Positions 24,942 to 33,128 of a stretch of DNA of 43,384 nt are shown here, piece after piece; the stretch's first letter is position 1, and every line of letters begins with the position of its first letter. The DNA lies in assembly GCA_040381535.1 (NCBI GenBank), contig JBEIHF010000015.1, positions 1 through 43,384 on the forward strand. The letters are read 5' to 3'. Under the pieces are notes generated by a model. That model was not told the origin of the DNA, made no database searches, and saw only the letters and a program-made list of their open reading frames with translations. The position numbers were made by a program, and so were the translations under genes. Source of the DNA: Micavibrio_A sp040381535. GTDB lineage: Bacteria > Pseudomonadota > Alphaproteobacteria > Micavibrionales > Micavibrionaceae.

Positions 24942-25367
24942 TTAACGCAGCATATCGATGGTACGCATCGACATAGTTTTATAATTTTCCATCATACCGA
25001 GATTGGCCTCGTAGGAACGCTGGGCTTCTCTCATGTCATTGAGTTCTATGACCATATTGACGTTCGGCATTTTCACATAACCCGCCGCGTTGGCGCCGGG
25101 GTGATCGGGCATGTATTTCAGGGTCGGCGGGGTTTTGCGGTCGTCCTGAATATCTTTCACCTTCACAAGGTCGGTATCGTATTGTTTGTCCATCTCGTTT
25201 TTGAACGTGATGATCTTGCGTGTATATGGTTCGGAGGTCGGGGTCAGCGCAGCGGTGCTGGCGTTGGCAATGTTTTCGGAAATAACGCGGGTTCTTTCAC
25301 CTTGGGCTTTCATGCCATAGGCGGAAATCATCATCGTGTCCCACATACTGTTGTTTACTTCAGGCAT
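24942..25367 (-). CDS. flgC: Flagellar basal-body rod protein FlgC
   Basis: A 141-residue proximal rod protein. It has the N-terminal heptad region SAYGMKAQGERTRVISENIANASTA and the C-terminal DMREAQRSYEANLGMMENYKTMSMRTIDMLR. A strong ribosome binding site (AAGGAG) precedes the ATG. It follows flgB by 10 bp. Confidence 0.96.
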   Translation of the reverse strand: MPEVNNSMWDTMMISAYGMKAQGERTRVISENIANASTAALTPTSEPYTRKIITFKNEMDKQYDTDLVKVKDIQDDRKTPPTLKYMPDHPGANAAGYVKMPNVNMVIELNDMREAQRSYEANLGMMENYKTMSMRTIDMLR

Positions 25368-25377
25368 GTCCTACTCC

Positions 25378-25797
25378 TTAGCCCTGACGGCCGATGGCGA
25401 TTTTGTACATACCGGACATCTTGCTCGAAAGGCCGGTCAGCAAATTGAAATCCATCTGGATCTCAGTGGATTTTACGAGTTGCTCTTCAATGATTACGCC
25501 GTTTTTATCGGGCGCGACTTCGTATGTGAGACGATCTTTGTTGTTTTTGGCGTTGTTGATCATGTTCGGCGAACCCATGTGTTGCGGGTCCGTCACGACG
25601 ATGTTGACGGGCTTGATGCTGCCTGCATGTTGCACTTGTTTCAGCACGGAACCGAAATCCACCTTCGTCAAATCTTTCGATTGATAGTTCGGCGTGTCGG
25701 CGTTGGCGATGTTTTGCGCGATGACGCCCTGACGCTTCTCAAGATACTGGATCTTGGAGCCGATGGCGCGCATAAGGGGCAAATTCTGTATGGACAT
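25378..25797 (-). CDS. flgB: Flagellar basal-body rod protein FlgB
   Basis: A 139-residue proximal rod protein. The N-terminal heptads and signature (KRQGVIAQNIANADTPNYQSKDL) and the C-terminal VKSTEIQMDFNLLTGLSSKMSGMYKIAIGR are both present. I set the start at the ATG at 25797 (MSIQNLPLM). The frame stays open for 43 more codons upstream, but these run through the sigma-54 promoter and the start of the divergent gene and are not FlgB-like. It is the first gene of flgB-flgC-fliE-fliQ-fliR-flhB-cckA. Confidence 0.96.
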   Translation of the reverse strand: MSIQNLPLMRAIGSKIQYLEKRQGVIAQNIANADTPNYQSKDLTKVDFGSVLKQVQHAGSIKPVNIVVTDPQHMGSPNMINNAKNNKDRLTYEVAPDKNGVIIEEQLVKSTEIQMDFNLLTGLSSKMSGMYKIAIGRQG

Positions 25798-25840
25798 AGC
25801 GTTTCCCGTGCCGTTTAATTGAACTTCCACAGGAAAACAT

Positions 25841-25856
25841 TGCAGGAACCGTGCCA
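25841..25856 (-). promoter_or_regulatory. Sigma-54 (-24/-12) promoter of the flgB operon
   Basis: On the minus strand TGGCACGGTTCCTGCA, which matches TGGCACG-N4-TTGCA at all but one position with exact GG/GC spacing. The predicted start near 25829 leaves a leader of about 32 bases to flgB. It overlaps the GTG start of the divergent FhlB-like gene. Confidence 0.8.
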
Positions 25857-26237
25857 TTGACGGACGACCCCAAAAACGATCCACAGAACCCATATAAGCC
25901 CTTAAATATAAAGGATAAAAACCCACGCCAGACGGCTGTGGCGGTGAAGGATAAAAGCAAGGAACGCAAGGTCCCGCAGGTCGTGGCCGCAGGGCGGGGA
26001 AAAATTGCCGAGAAAATCATGCAGTTGGCGTTTGAAAACGGAATAAAGGTCAAGGAAGACGGGCCTTTGGCCGAGATGCTCGCGGCGGTCGAACTGGACT
26101 CCCCGATCCCTTCCGAAGCCTTCATGGCGATCGCCGAAATCCTCTATTACGTCTACAGAGCGAACGGCGAGCCAAACCCCTTTGATGCCGTTCTGCGGGA
26201 TGCTATGGATGACAACAATAAACCGCCTACCATCTAA
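25851..26237 (+). CDS. FhlB-like protein (free-standing FlhB C-terminal domain)
   Basis: A 128-residue cytosolic protein. After a charged, Lys/Pro-rich N-terminus, residues about 42-112 (VVAAGRGKIAEKIMQLAFENGIKVKEDGPLAEMLAAVELDSPIPSEAFMAIAEILYYVYRANG) align with the C-terminal part of FlhB beyond its NPTH cleavage site. Such paralogs (FhlB/YlqH-like) can substitute for the released FlhB C-terminal domain. The start is GTG at 25851, supported by AGGA 5 bases upstream. The TTG at 25857 is an alternative. It heads a plus-strand operon with fliO and fliP and is divergent from flgB. Its start codon lies inside the flgB sigma-54 promoter. Confidence 0.85.
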   Translation: MPLTDDPKNDPQNPYKPLNIKDKNPRQTAVAVKDKSKERKVPQVVAAGRGKIAEKIMQLAFENGIKVKEDGPLAEMLAAVELDSPIPSEAFMAIAEILYYVYRANGEPNPFDAVLRDAMDDNNKPPTI

Positions 26238-26250
26238 CGAAAGTCTTCCG

Positions 26251-26508
26251 ATGAACGCCACGCAGATCCGCGATAAAATGGAAAAACTCAATGACTATAT
26301 CAGCGATGCGGACAATTCCGTGCGCGATGGAAAGATGGTGGATTTGAGCGGGCTCGACAAAGATGTAACCGTGATCTGCACGCAAGCCATCGCCCTCCCC
26401 GCGAACGAGGCTCATGATCTTCAGCCCGTGATGGCGGAACTGATCGGAAATCTGGAACGCCTCTCCACCTCTTTGAAAGATTTTAAAGACAGCGCGCGGA
26501 ACAAATAA
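26251..26508 (+). CDS. Small helical protein in the fliO-fliP operon, unknown
   Basis: An 85-residue helical protein starting MNATQIRDKMEKLND. It contains a predicted long helix (QPVMAELIGNLERLSTSLKDFKDS) and one Cys. It is 13 bp behind the FhlB-like gene and 2 bp before fliO, so it is firmly in the operon. The size and helical build resemble flagellar chaperones of the FliT/FliS type, but I see no specific motif; that is only a suggestion. Confidence 0.7.
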   Translation: MNATQIRDKMEKLNDYISDADNSVRDGKMVDLSGLDKDVTVICTQAIALPANEAHDLQPVMAELIGNLERLSTSLKDFKDSARNK

Positions 26509-26510
26509 CT

Positions 26511-26783
26511 ATGGATACCTATGATTATATCAAATTTTTTGCGGCGTTCGCTCTTGTTATGGGACTGATGGGCGGCCTCGCGCTGCTTTTAAAAAAACTT
26601 AATCTCGGCAATATCGGCATCACGGCGGACAGCAAACGCCGCGTCAGAATCGTGGAAACCTTGCCCCTCGACGCACGCAGAAAAGCGGTATTGATCCGCC
26701 GCGACGATGTGGACCATCTTGTCATTTTGGGGCCTTCGGGCGAAACTGTCGTTGAAACCAATATCAAAGCAAAAGATGTTTAA
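26511..26783 (+). CDS. fliO: Flagellar biosynthetic protein FliO
   Basis: A 90-residue protein. It has one membrane helix (about 8-28, AAFALVMGLMGGLALLL) followed by the cytosolic FliO domain with KRRVRIVETLPLDARRKAVLIRRDDVDHLVILGPSGETVVETNI. FliO helps assemble the FliP ring. Its end overlaps fliP by 8 bp, and it follows the unknown 85-aa gene by 2 bp. It is short, as FliO often is in Alphaproteobacteria. Confidence 0.9.
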   Translation: MDTYDYIKFFAAFALVMGLMGGLALLLKKLNLGNIGITADSKRRVRIVETLPLDARRKAVLIRRDDVDHLVILGPSGETVVETNIKAKDV

Positions 26784-27558
26784 ACGCGTTCTTTCAGGAA
26801 AGTTTTTGTTCGCTGCGCTTGCGACGGCCATAACCCTGTTCGCGTTGACGCATACGGCTTTTGCGCAAGCCATCACACTTGATCTCGGCACCGAAGAAGA
26901 CGGCACCGTTTCGGGCCGTGTCGTCCAAATGGTCGCCCTGCTCACGGTTCTCAGCCTCGCGCCTTCCATTCTCATTATGATGACCTCGTTCACGCGGATC
27001 ATCGTCGTGCTGTCGTTCCTTCGAACCGCGATGGGTATCCAGCAAACTCCGCCGAACACAGTGATGGTATCTCTCGCTTTGTTCCTCACCTTCTTCATCA
27101 TGGCGCCGACATTGAAGGCCGCATACGACAACGGGGTGATGCCCCTCCTGAACGCAGAAATCGATGAAATGCAGGCGTTTGACCGCACCGTTGCGCCGTT
27201 CCATGAATTCATGATGAAACATGTACGGGAAAAGGATTTGATCCTATTCACCGAACTCTCCAAAGAAGGCCCGTTTGAATCCAAAGCCGATGTGCCGCTG
27301 CAGGTTTTGATCCCCGCCTTCATGATTTCGGAGCTGCGCCGCGCCTTTGAAATTGGCTTTATGCTATTCCTGCCCTTCGTTATAATTGACATGGTCACGG
27401 CGTCCATTCTTATGTCGATGGGTATGATGATGCTCCCGCCCGTTATGATCTCGCTTCCGTTCAAGATCATCTTCTTCGTGCTGGTCGATGGGTGGTATCT
27501 GATCTGCGGCTCGCTGATCCAAAGCTTCAATTCCGTACCCGCCAGCCCCGCGGGGTAA
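26776..27558 (+). CDS. fliP: Flagellar biosynthetic protein FliP
   Basis: A 260-residue export-gate core protein. A cleavable signal peptide (about 1-26, ending AFA-Q) is followed by the family block LLTVLSLAPSILIMMTSFTRIIVVLSFLRTAMGIQQTPPN. A periplasmic segment and the C-terminal block VLIPAFMISELRRAFEIGFMLFLPFVIIDMVTASILMSMGMMMLPPVMISLPFKI come next. The start at 26776 overlaps the end of fliO and gives a normal signal peptide. Confidence 0.97.
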   Translation: MFKRVLSGKFLFAALATAITLFALTHTAFAQAITLDLGTEEDGTVSGRVVQMVALLTVLSLAPSILIMMTSFTRIIVVLSFLRTAMGIQQTPPNTVMVSLALFLTFFIMAPTLKAAYDNGVMPLLNAEIDEMQAFDRTVAPFHEFMMKHVREKDLILFTELSKEGPFESKADVPLQVLIPAFMISELRRAFEIGFMLFLPFVIIDMVTASILMSMGMMMLPPVMISLPFKIIFFVLVDGWYLICGSLIQSFNSVPASPAG

Positions 27559-27563
27559 CGCAC

Positions 27564-27944
27564 ATGGATGATGACGACAACAGCCATATTTATTACACCA
27601 ACATCATATCACTGGAAGACGTGACCAAACATCTGGCAGATCAAGAATGCACGCAAGTGTCATTCGGATGGAACACGGTGGGACTCGATTTTGAAAATGG
27701 CCTCATGCTGAAAATCCTGACACGCGAAGTTACCGCACCTCCTGCTCCCAACGAGTCAGCTGACGGCATCATAAAAGTGTGCCTTTCCAAATTCCTTCAG
27801 GCCTCGGAAGAAATAGAAAATATTATCAAACTTACCTTCGAAGCGGGCGTCATACTGATAACAAAATCGGATCTGGAAGGAGACACACTCGATCTTTGGG
27901 CAAGCAGTGTCACGCAACGCAGAGGTATGATTGGCAACGTTTGA
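27564..27944 (+). CDS. Hypothetical protein of the fliP operon (126 aa)
   Basis: A 126-residue acidic soluble protein (N-terminus MDDDDNSHIYY). It probably has a mixed alpha/beta fold, with a strand-rich middle (CTQVSFGWNTVGLDFENGLMLKILTRE) and C-terminal LTFEAGVILITKSDLEGDTLDLWASSV. No family recognised. It begins 5 bp after fliP, and its TGA overlaps the ATG of the next gene, so translational coupling on both sides places it in the operon. Confidence 0.72.
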   Translation: MDDDDNSHIYYTNIISLEDVTKHLADQECTQVSFGWNTVGLDFENGLMLKILTREVTAPPAPNESADGIIKVCLSKFLQASEEIENIIKLTFEAGVILITKSDLEGDTLDLWASSVTQRRGMIGNV

Positions 27945-28474
27945 TGGATTTTGCCCTTCACTGGTACGATATTCTTCTCGTCATCTGGTTTTTGATAGTT
28001 CTTTTCGTATCGACCATCAAAGATTACAAGCAAATGCTCATGGCCAATGTCATGGGCGCACTGACTTTCACCCTATACGCACTTCTCAAAGACCAACATG
28101 TGGCCGCGGCCATGACGGTGATTGCCGCGGGCTCGGGTATTGCTCAGCTGCTCATCCCGACATCGAATGAGTCCAAATACGTAATCATCAGAAACACATT
28201 GGCCGTTTTTGCAGCGGCCGTGGCGTGCTTTTTGTTCTATCAAAAGCCGGCGGATATTCTGCCGTGTTTGTCCACATTCATCCTCCGCATCAGCGAAGCG
28301 CAGCAATCGGCAAAGCTTTTGAAAATGGCGATTATCGCAGGCGCTTTCTTATGGGCGGTGTTCGCATATATGGCGGGAATGTATCTTATGGTGGCGATGG
28401 AGGTCGTCATCGTCTCTGTGTTCGTTTACAACCTTCTCAAAACCGACAGGCAATCCAAGGCAACGCCTGATTGA
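27944..28474 (+). CDS. YgjV-like inner-membrane protein
   Basis: A 176-residue, six-helix membrane protein. The first helix is YDILLVIWFLIVLFVST. The segment AKLLKMAIIAGAFLWAVFAYMAGMYLMVAMEV near the C-terminus and the overall layout resemble the YgjV family, whose role is unknown. The assignment is by resemblance, not by a catalytic motif. Its ATG overlaps the stop of the preceding gene (TGATG), and it is the last gene of the plus-strand export operon. Its end abuts the end of the convergent TPR gene without any gap or visible terminator. Confidence 0.55.
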   Translation: MDFALHWYDILLVIWFLIVLFVSTIKDYKQMLMANVMGALTFTLYALLKDQHVAAAMTVIAAGSGIAQLLIPTSNESKYVIIRNTLAVFAAAVACFLFYQKPADILPCLSTFILRISEAQQSAKLLKMAIIAGAFLWAVFAYMAGMYLMVAMEVVIVSVFVYNLLKTDRQSKATPD

Positions 28475-31400
28475 CTAATCTACCGCTTCGGTCGCTGGGG
28501 CCTTGGCCTCTTCAGCAGGTTTGGCTTCCGGTGCAGGCGCGGGTTCTTTTGTTACTTGCTCTTCCGGCAAAGGTTTCGCCGTCATTTTCGCATCGCTGGC
28601 AGCAGCGGGTGCAGGCGCTTTTCCATCCATAGGCACGGGAGCCACCGGCGCTTCAGGTTTTTTTTCCTCGGCCTTGTCCTGCTTGTCCTTTTCCACCTTG
28701 GCGTAATTGTCAAGGAAGCCTTTGAACAGATCGATTTCGGATATCATGCTCGTGATCGCCTCGCGAGAACCAATCATATCAGGGCGGCGTGGACGTGTTA
28801 CCACTTCGAACATCTGTCCCTTGGTCGTGTCCTTCATTTGCGCGTTGTAACGTTCACGAAGGTTGGAGAGCGCAACACGGTTGCCCGAAAGATTGAGTGC
28901 GATGGCACGGTTCAAAACCAAATCACGTTGGTATTCCGTCATAGGGCGTTTGGGTGAAATGTCTTCCGCAACGATAAGGTCGTTCAACGCCAACGCTGCA
29001 TCCCCCCATCTTCCGGCTGTCCACGCGATATCGGTGCGGAGCTTGTTTACATCGGGATCGGGACGCATGCCTTCCAAAATCGCCATCGCCTCATCCACTT
29101 TCTTTTGCATGGAAAGTGCGCGGGCGCGAAGCAAAGACACCTGACGGTATTTTTCAGGATCGGCTTTGACCACGGGCGTTGTCGCGGCGACAGGCGTTGC
29201 AGCCGCGGGAGTCACGCTAGGCTTGGCTGCCTCGCCTGCTTCGGGCGTCACGTCTTCAGGCTTTGTTGTCGTCGGCAACGGCGCAGAAGTGGGCGCTGGC
29301 GGTGCCTTGCCGTCCATTTTATCGAGTGTTGCTTCGGCGATTTCCAATGAACGCAACGCACCTTCAGGATTGCCGTCCAGCAAACGTATGGCGGCAAGAC
29401 GTATGGCGATTTCCGCTTTCTTGTCACCCTGCAGACGGTTATTTACCTGGTATTCGAGTAGCGATGCCGCGCGGCCTAACAGATCAGCTTCTACCAAACG
29501 CTCGGCAAGTTTCTCTACATATTTGTCTCCCTCGTCACCTATGGGCAGAAGATCTTTGAACTCTTCATGCAGACTGATGGCTTCGAGCGGCGAAATACTT
29601 TTAAGGATATCGTTCTTGAATACCTCACGGTATGTGTTGGTCATGTATTCTTTGACTTCCTTGGCCAGTGTACTTTCGGGCGAAAGTGTTGCGGCGTTGC
29701 GCAGAACGGTCAGGCCCTTCAAGTAATCTTTGTTGTCCATGTACATCTGGCCGAGACGGAAATTGATTAGCGTTTCCAGTTCATCCCCGCGCCATGCATA
29801 GCGCAGGCCTTCGAGACGGTTGATCGCATCGTCGGCATTCAGTTTCTTTTGATCTATTTCGAGCTTTGTAAGGGACAGCCCCGCTTTGGCGCGGAACAAA
29901 TCATCCTTCCCGTCTTTGACCAACGGCGTCCAGTATTCGATCGCCTTGTCGGCGTTTCCTTTCTGGCGCTGCGTCTCACCCGCCAAATAATTCCACGACG
30001 ACGCCTGATGCAGTGGTAATTTGGGAAGATCGCTTTTCAAAAGATCGAGAATTTGTGCCGATAGGTCCGCCTTGCCACCGCGCAACGCTATTTCGGCGAA
30101 GGTTAAAATCATGGGCGTTTTAATGGCCTTGGGATAATTGGCAAGCGCATCAAAGTTTTTAGGCATCACCGTGCCCGCCTGCTTCCAGTCTTCGAGGCCC
30201 GCAAGCGAATAGGCCAGCCAATATTTTACATCGTCGTATTTTTTAAGTGTTTCGTTGCTAAGGTCGACGACGGCTTCATCGTATTTTCCTGCGAGCGCGA
30301 GTGCCGCGCCGCGTAATGCCTGAAGGTCAGCGTTTTCATTGAGCTCAGGCATCTTGGTCAAAACCACACGCATCAGGCCGAGCGCTTCTGCCGCGCGATC
30401 GTTGGCAAGGTTGAGTTTTGCCATCGTCAGAATATCTTCGTTGCGGGCTTCTTCCTTCTTGTTGGAAATATCCACCATTATGACATGAAGATTGTTATCC
30501 AGCGCCTCTGTACCGCCCATTTCCCAACGCGGGAAATTAAACACATTGTTGCCCGTGGGTTTTTCTTCTGCGGCCTTTGCCAACTCTTCCTTGGTTGCAG
30601 GTACGCCAGCTTCTTCTACAGATTTTTCCTCTGCGGATTTTTCTTCCGAAGCTGACTCCGCTGCTTCGGCGACCATAGCGGGCTTTTCTTTTTCGCCTGT
30701 CGCCGCTTCCATTTCCTGACGGATTTTTTCAGGTTGAATATCTTTGGTTTGCGAGAGCACTAGGCCGCCTGGCTTGCCTACTTTGATCTGGTCCGCGCCT
30801 TTTTCGGCGACGATGTCATCTGATTTACCAACGAAAGCCAAACCCACCACACTGTCCAAAGTTTGCAGGTTTACAAAGTTACGCGCCTTGCCCGTGTACT
30901 GTCCCGCATCGATCGCCGTCACCACCGTGATCTTGTCCCCTATAACAGGGTCATCGAAGGTCAATATTTTGCGCATATCTTTAAGCGGCCATACGAGTTT
31001 TGAATCCAGCGTCGTCGGGCCTACCCCGCCCGCTATGCCGTCTTTCGCGCCGAGCACGATTTTCCAACTTAATCCACCGCCAGAGGCGAAAACCTTCACG
31101 CCATCGGGCAAATCCATGCGGTATGCCACGGCGTTTGGAATTTCTATTTTTTCCAGCGGCGGCAGTTTATCTTTTTCTGGCCCCGCCAGCCCCGGCACGC
31201 CCGCTAGCTCCGGCGCGTCGTTGACTATCCATAGCCAGCCGTTGCGGACGAACACGGCCAATCCCACGCTTGTGGTGTTGGTAAGTGTAATGACATGCGC
31301 GGGGATGGTCGGCGCAGGCGTTGGTTCGGCCTGTACCTTTTCAATCGGCGCGGGGTTTGCGGATTCCGCTGGCTTTACCGTGAAATCGCCCCTCACTTCT

Positions 31401-31873
31401 TTTGCAAGTTCTTCCTTGGCGGGCTCTTCTTTTTTCGGTTCAACTTTGGAGTATTCGGTTTTGGGCTCTTCGGTCGCAGGTTTTGCCGCTTCCTTGGTTG
31501 GAGGCGCGCCTGCAGCGTCGTACACATCCAAAATCATTTTGTTGCCAACGATGAAATCGCGGAACTTGCTGCCCGCTGGTATGGTTACGGCCACTTGCAA
31601 CGGTTCGATAGGTCCGGACAAGGTTTCCACTTTCTGGACATTGCCGCTCGTGCCTACTATAACCGCGTTCGCCGCCTTGTTGAAGCGGAGTAGCACGCGG
31701 TTGCCTTGTTTGGAAACGGAGTAATCTGGCTTGGATGGCCATTCGAAAACGAGGCGGGAATAACCATCATGGTTGCCCGTTCTGACGTTCACGGAATCTT
31801 GCGCGCTTGCGGGTGTTACACCGGCAAGGACAAAGGCGCAGTAAACTATGATAAGGCGCAGAAACAGCATCAT
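28475..31873 (-). CDS. Giant exported TPR protein (1132 aa) of the cheYZ locus
   Basis: A signal peptide (1-24, ending ASA-Q) leads into a beta-rich AMIN-like domain (about 28-120: GYSRLVFEWPSKPDYSV, VLLRFNKAANAVIV, FRDFIVGNKMILDVYD). A Lys/Glu/Pro-rich linker and further beta region follow to about 450. TPR-like helical repeats run from about 480 to 860 (ALRGAALALAGKYDEAVVDLS, NYLAGETQRQKGNADKAIEYW) and resume near 950. Ala/Pro/Lys-rich linkers lie around 880-945 and in the C-terminal tail. It probably acts in the periplasm as a scaffold. It lies 94 bp after cheZ on the same strand and ends flush with the convergent YgjV-like gene. The specific role is unknown; a flagellar or cell-envelope link is inferred from position. 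Confidence 0.8.
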   Translation of the reverse strand: MMLFLRLIIVYCAFVLAGVTPASAQDSVNVRTGNHDGYSRLVFEWPSKPDYSVSKQGNRVLLRFNKAANAVIVGTSGNVQKVETLSGPIEPLQVAVTIPAGSKFRDFIVGNKMILDVYDAAGAPPTKEAAKPATEEPKTEYSKVEPKKEEPAKEELAKEVRGDFTVKPAESANPAPIEKVQAEPTPAPTIPAHVITLTNTTSVGLAVFVRNGWLWIVNDAPELAGVPGLAGPEKDKLPPLEKIEIPNAVAYRMDLPDGVKVFASGGGLSWKIVLGAKDGIAGGVGPTTLDSKLVWPLKDMRKILTFDDPVIGDKITVVTAIDAGQYTGKARNFVNLQTLDSVVGLAFVGKSDDIVAEKGADQIKVGKPGGLVLSQTKDIQPEKIRQEMEAATGEKEKPAMVAEAAESASEEKSAEEKSVEEAGVPATKEELAKAAEEKPTGNNVFNFPRWEMGGTEALDNNLHVIMVDISNKKEEARNEDILTMAKLNLANDRAAEALGLMRVVLTKMPELNENADLQALRGAALALAGKYDEAVVDLSNETLKKYDDVKYWLAYSLAGLEDWKQAGTVMPKNFDALANYPKAIKTPMILTFAEIALRGGKADLSAQILDLLKSDLPKLPLHQASSWNYLAGETQRQKGNADKAIEYWTPLVKDGKDDLFRAKAGLSLTKLEIDQKKLNADDAINRLEGLRYAWRGDELETLINFRLGQMYMDNKDYLKGLTVLRNAATLSPESTLAKEVKEYMTNTYREVFKNDILKSISPLEAISLHEEFKDLLPIGDEGDKYVEKLAERLVEADLLGRAASLLEYQVNNRLQGDKKAEIAIRLAAIRLLDGNPEGALRSLEIAEATLDKMDGKAPPAPTSAPLPTTTKPEDVTPEAGEAAKPSVTPAAATPVAATTPVVKADPEKYRQVSLLRARALSMQKKVDEAMAILEGMRPDPDVNKLRTDIAWTAGRWGDAALALNDLIVAEDISPKRPMTEYQRDLVLNRAIALNLSGNRVALSNLRERYNAQMKDTTKGQMFEVVTRPRRPDMIGSREAITSMISEIDLFKGFLDNYAKVEKDKQDKAEEKKPEAPVAPVPMDGKAPAPAAASDAKMTAKPLPEEQVTKEPAPAPEAKPAEEAKAPATEAVD

Positions 31874-31967
31874 AAAACCCTGCCATACCGCCCTTTAAAG
31901 AACAAGGAACGGCGCACATCGCGTGCGAGTTTTACACGCTTTGCTTATCTTCCATAATTAAAAGGCT

Positions 31968-32570
31968 TTATTTCTCGTCGAACTCGGCTAAAAGCTTGTC
32001 GATCTCTTCTTGAGAAATTGCGGATACGCTCAGTTGCGGGCCGCTCATCAGGCTTTTTTCGTCGTGAATGGAAACAACCTTCTGGAATTTCGAATCGCTC
32101 ACGTCGAGCCCAACTTTATGGCCCAGCGTTTCCAGCATGGAATCGATTTTTTGTTCGATCAGCGTCAACGCCTTGATAACGTTTCTGATGCGTTGGCCCG
32201 TCACATCCTGAAACGAACAGGCTTCGTACACACGGCGGGTCTTGGACTGCAACTCCGCCTTCTTATCCTCATCCAGCGTTCCTGCAAACCTATCGATCTC
32301 CTCGCAAACGGCTATAATTGCGTGGGTGGCTTCGGCGGTGTGGGTTACAACAGCGTCCAGTTCGTCCGTAGCATCGGGAATGTGTGAATTCTTGACATGT
32401 TCGGGGCGCGTCGAGGCAATATCTCTTTTCAAACCATTGATGATCTGCGCAAGCTCGGCGATGTCATTCACAATTTCTCGGCGACTACCCTTTCCCGCAT
32501 CCATCTTGTCGATAACGGAATTGATGATCTCCAGAACCTGTCCGCGGCCGTATTTTGGTGTGTTGGTCAT
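31968..32570 (-). CDS. cheZ: CheY-P phosphatase CheZ
   Basis: A 200-residue helical protein with the CheZ active-site motif CSFQDVTGQRI (118-128). Asp122 and Gln126 correspond to the Asp/Gln pair that activates hydrolysis of CheY-P. The C-terminus (ISQEEIDKLLAEFDEK) is a CheY-binding helix resembling the FliM N-terminus (LNQDEIDSLLGFDD). It follows the cheY gene by 22 bp. CheZ is less widespread in Alphaproteobacteria than in Gammaproteobacteria. Confidence 0.92.
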   Translation of the reverse strand: MTNTPKYGRGQVLEIINSVIDKMDAGKGSRREIVNDIAELAQIINGLKRDIASTRPEHVKNSHIPDATDELDAVVTHTAEATHAIIAVCEEIDRFAGTLDEDKKAELQSKTRRVYEACSFQDVTGQRIRNVIKALTLIEQKIDSMLETLGHKVGLDVSDSKFQKVVSIHDEKSLMSGPQLSVSAISQEEIDKLLAEFDEK

Positions 32571-32592
32571 TTCCTACCCCTTGAAATGAAAC

Positions 32593-32988
32593 TTAAAATT
32601 CGCCTATGACACTCGTAATTTTGGTTTTCAGCGTTTCAGCATTGAATGGCTTGACGATGTAATTGTTCACGCCCGCCTGTTTCGCGGCGATGACGTTTTC
32701 GGTCTTGCTCTCGGCAGTGACCATAATGAACGGAACCTTGGTGATATTTTCATTGCCCTGCGTAGAGCGCACTTTTTTAAGCAGCTCAAGGCCGGACATC
32801 GGCTCCATGTTCCAATCGGAAATCACAAGGCCATATTTTTTTTGTTCCAGCATGCTGTAAGCCGCGGTCCCATCGGTCGCTTCATCTATGTTGTTGAATC
32901 CAAGTTGCTTTAAAAGGTTTTTGATGATTCGGATCATGGTCTGGTAATCGTCCACGACCAGAACATTCATGTTTTTATCGACGGCCAC
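32593..32988 (-). CDS. cheY: Chemotaxis response regulator CheY
   Basis: A 131-residue single receiver domain with the acid pocket Asp13/Asp14, phosphorylation site Asp58 (VISDWNM), Thr91 (MVTAE) and Lys113 (IVKPF). The SDWNMEPMSGLELL context is that of CheY. The start is GTG at 32988 with AGGAG 8 bases upstream. It is followed by cheZ. A perfect CtrA-type box lies at 33060-33074, about 72 bp upstream. Confidence 0.94.
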   Translation of the reverse strand: MAVDKNMNVLVVDDYQTMIRIIKNLLKQLGFNNIDEATDGTAAYSMLEQKKYGLVISDWNMEPMSGLELLKKVRSTQGNENITKVPFIMVTAESKTENVIAAKQAGVNNYIVKPFNAETLKTKITSVIGEF

Positions 32989-33059
32989 GGCAGTTTCTCC
33001 TGAAGAAATAGATGCTTGGAAGAATACAAAGTATGAACTTCAGTATGCTCCGAATATGG

Positions 33060-33074
33060 TTAAGCGGGTATTAA
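33060..33074 (-). promoter_or_regulatory. CtrA box upstream of cheY-cheZ
   Basis: Read toward cheY it is TTAA-TACCCGC-TTAA, continuing as CCAT. It matches both the TTAA-N7-TTAA core and the extended TTAACCAT half-site known from Caulobacter CtrA. Confidence 0.65.
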
Positions 33075-33128
33075 CACGGGTGCAAGCGAATGTCGCTTTT
33101 TTCATTGTCGGACGGGCTGTTTGGCATA

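Noticed and set aside
26589..27587. A 332-codon minus-strand frame opposite fliO-fliP
   Set aside because: Its sequence is the reverse reading of the conserved FliP helices and has no ribosome binding site or family resemblance.
30744..31724. A 326-codon plus-strand frame within the giant TPR gene
   Set aside because: Ser/Pro/Thr-rich reverse reading of a Lys/Glu/Ala-rich coding region; no independent signals.
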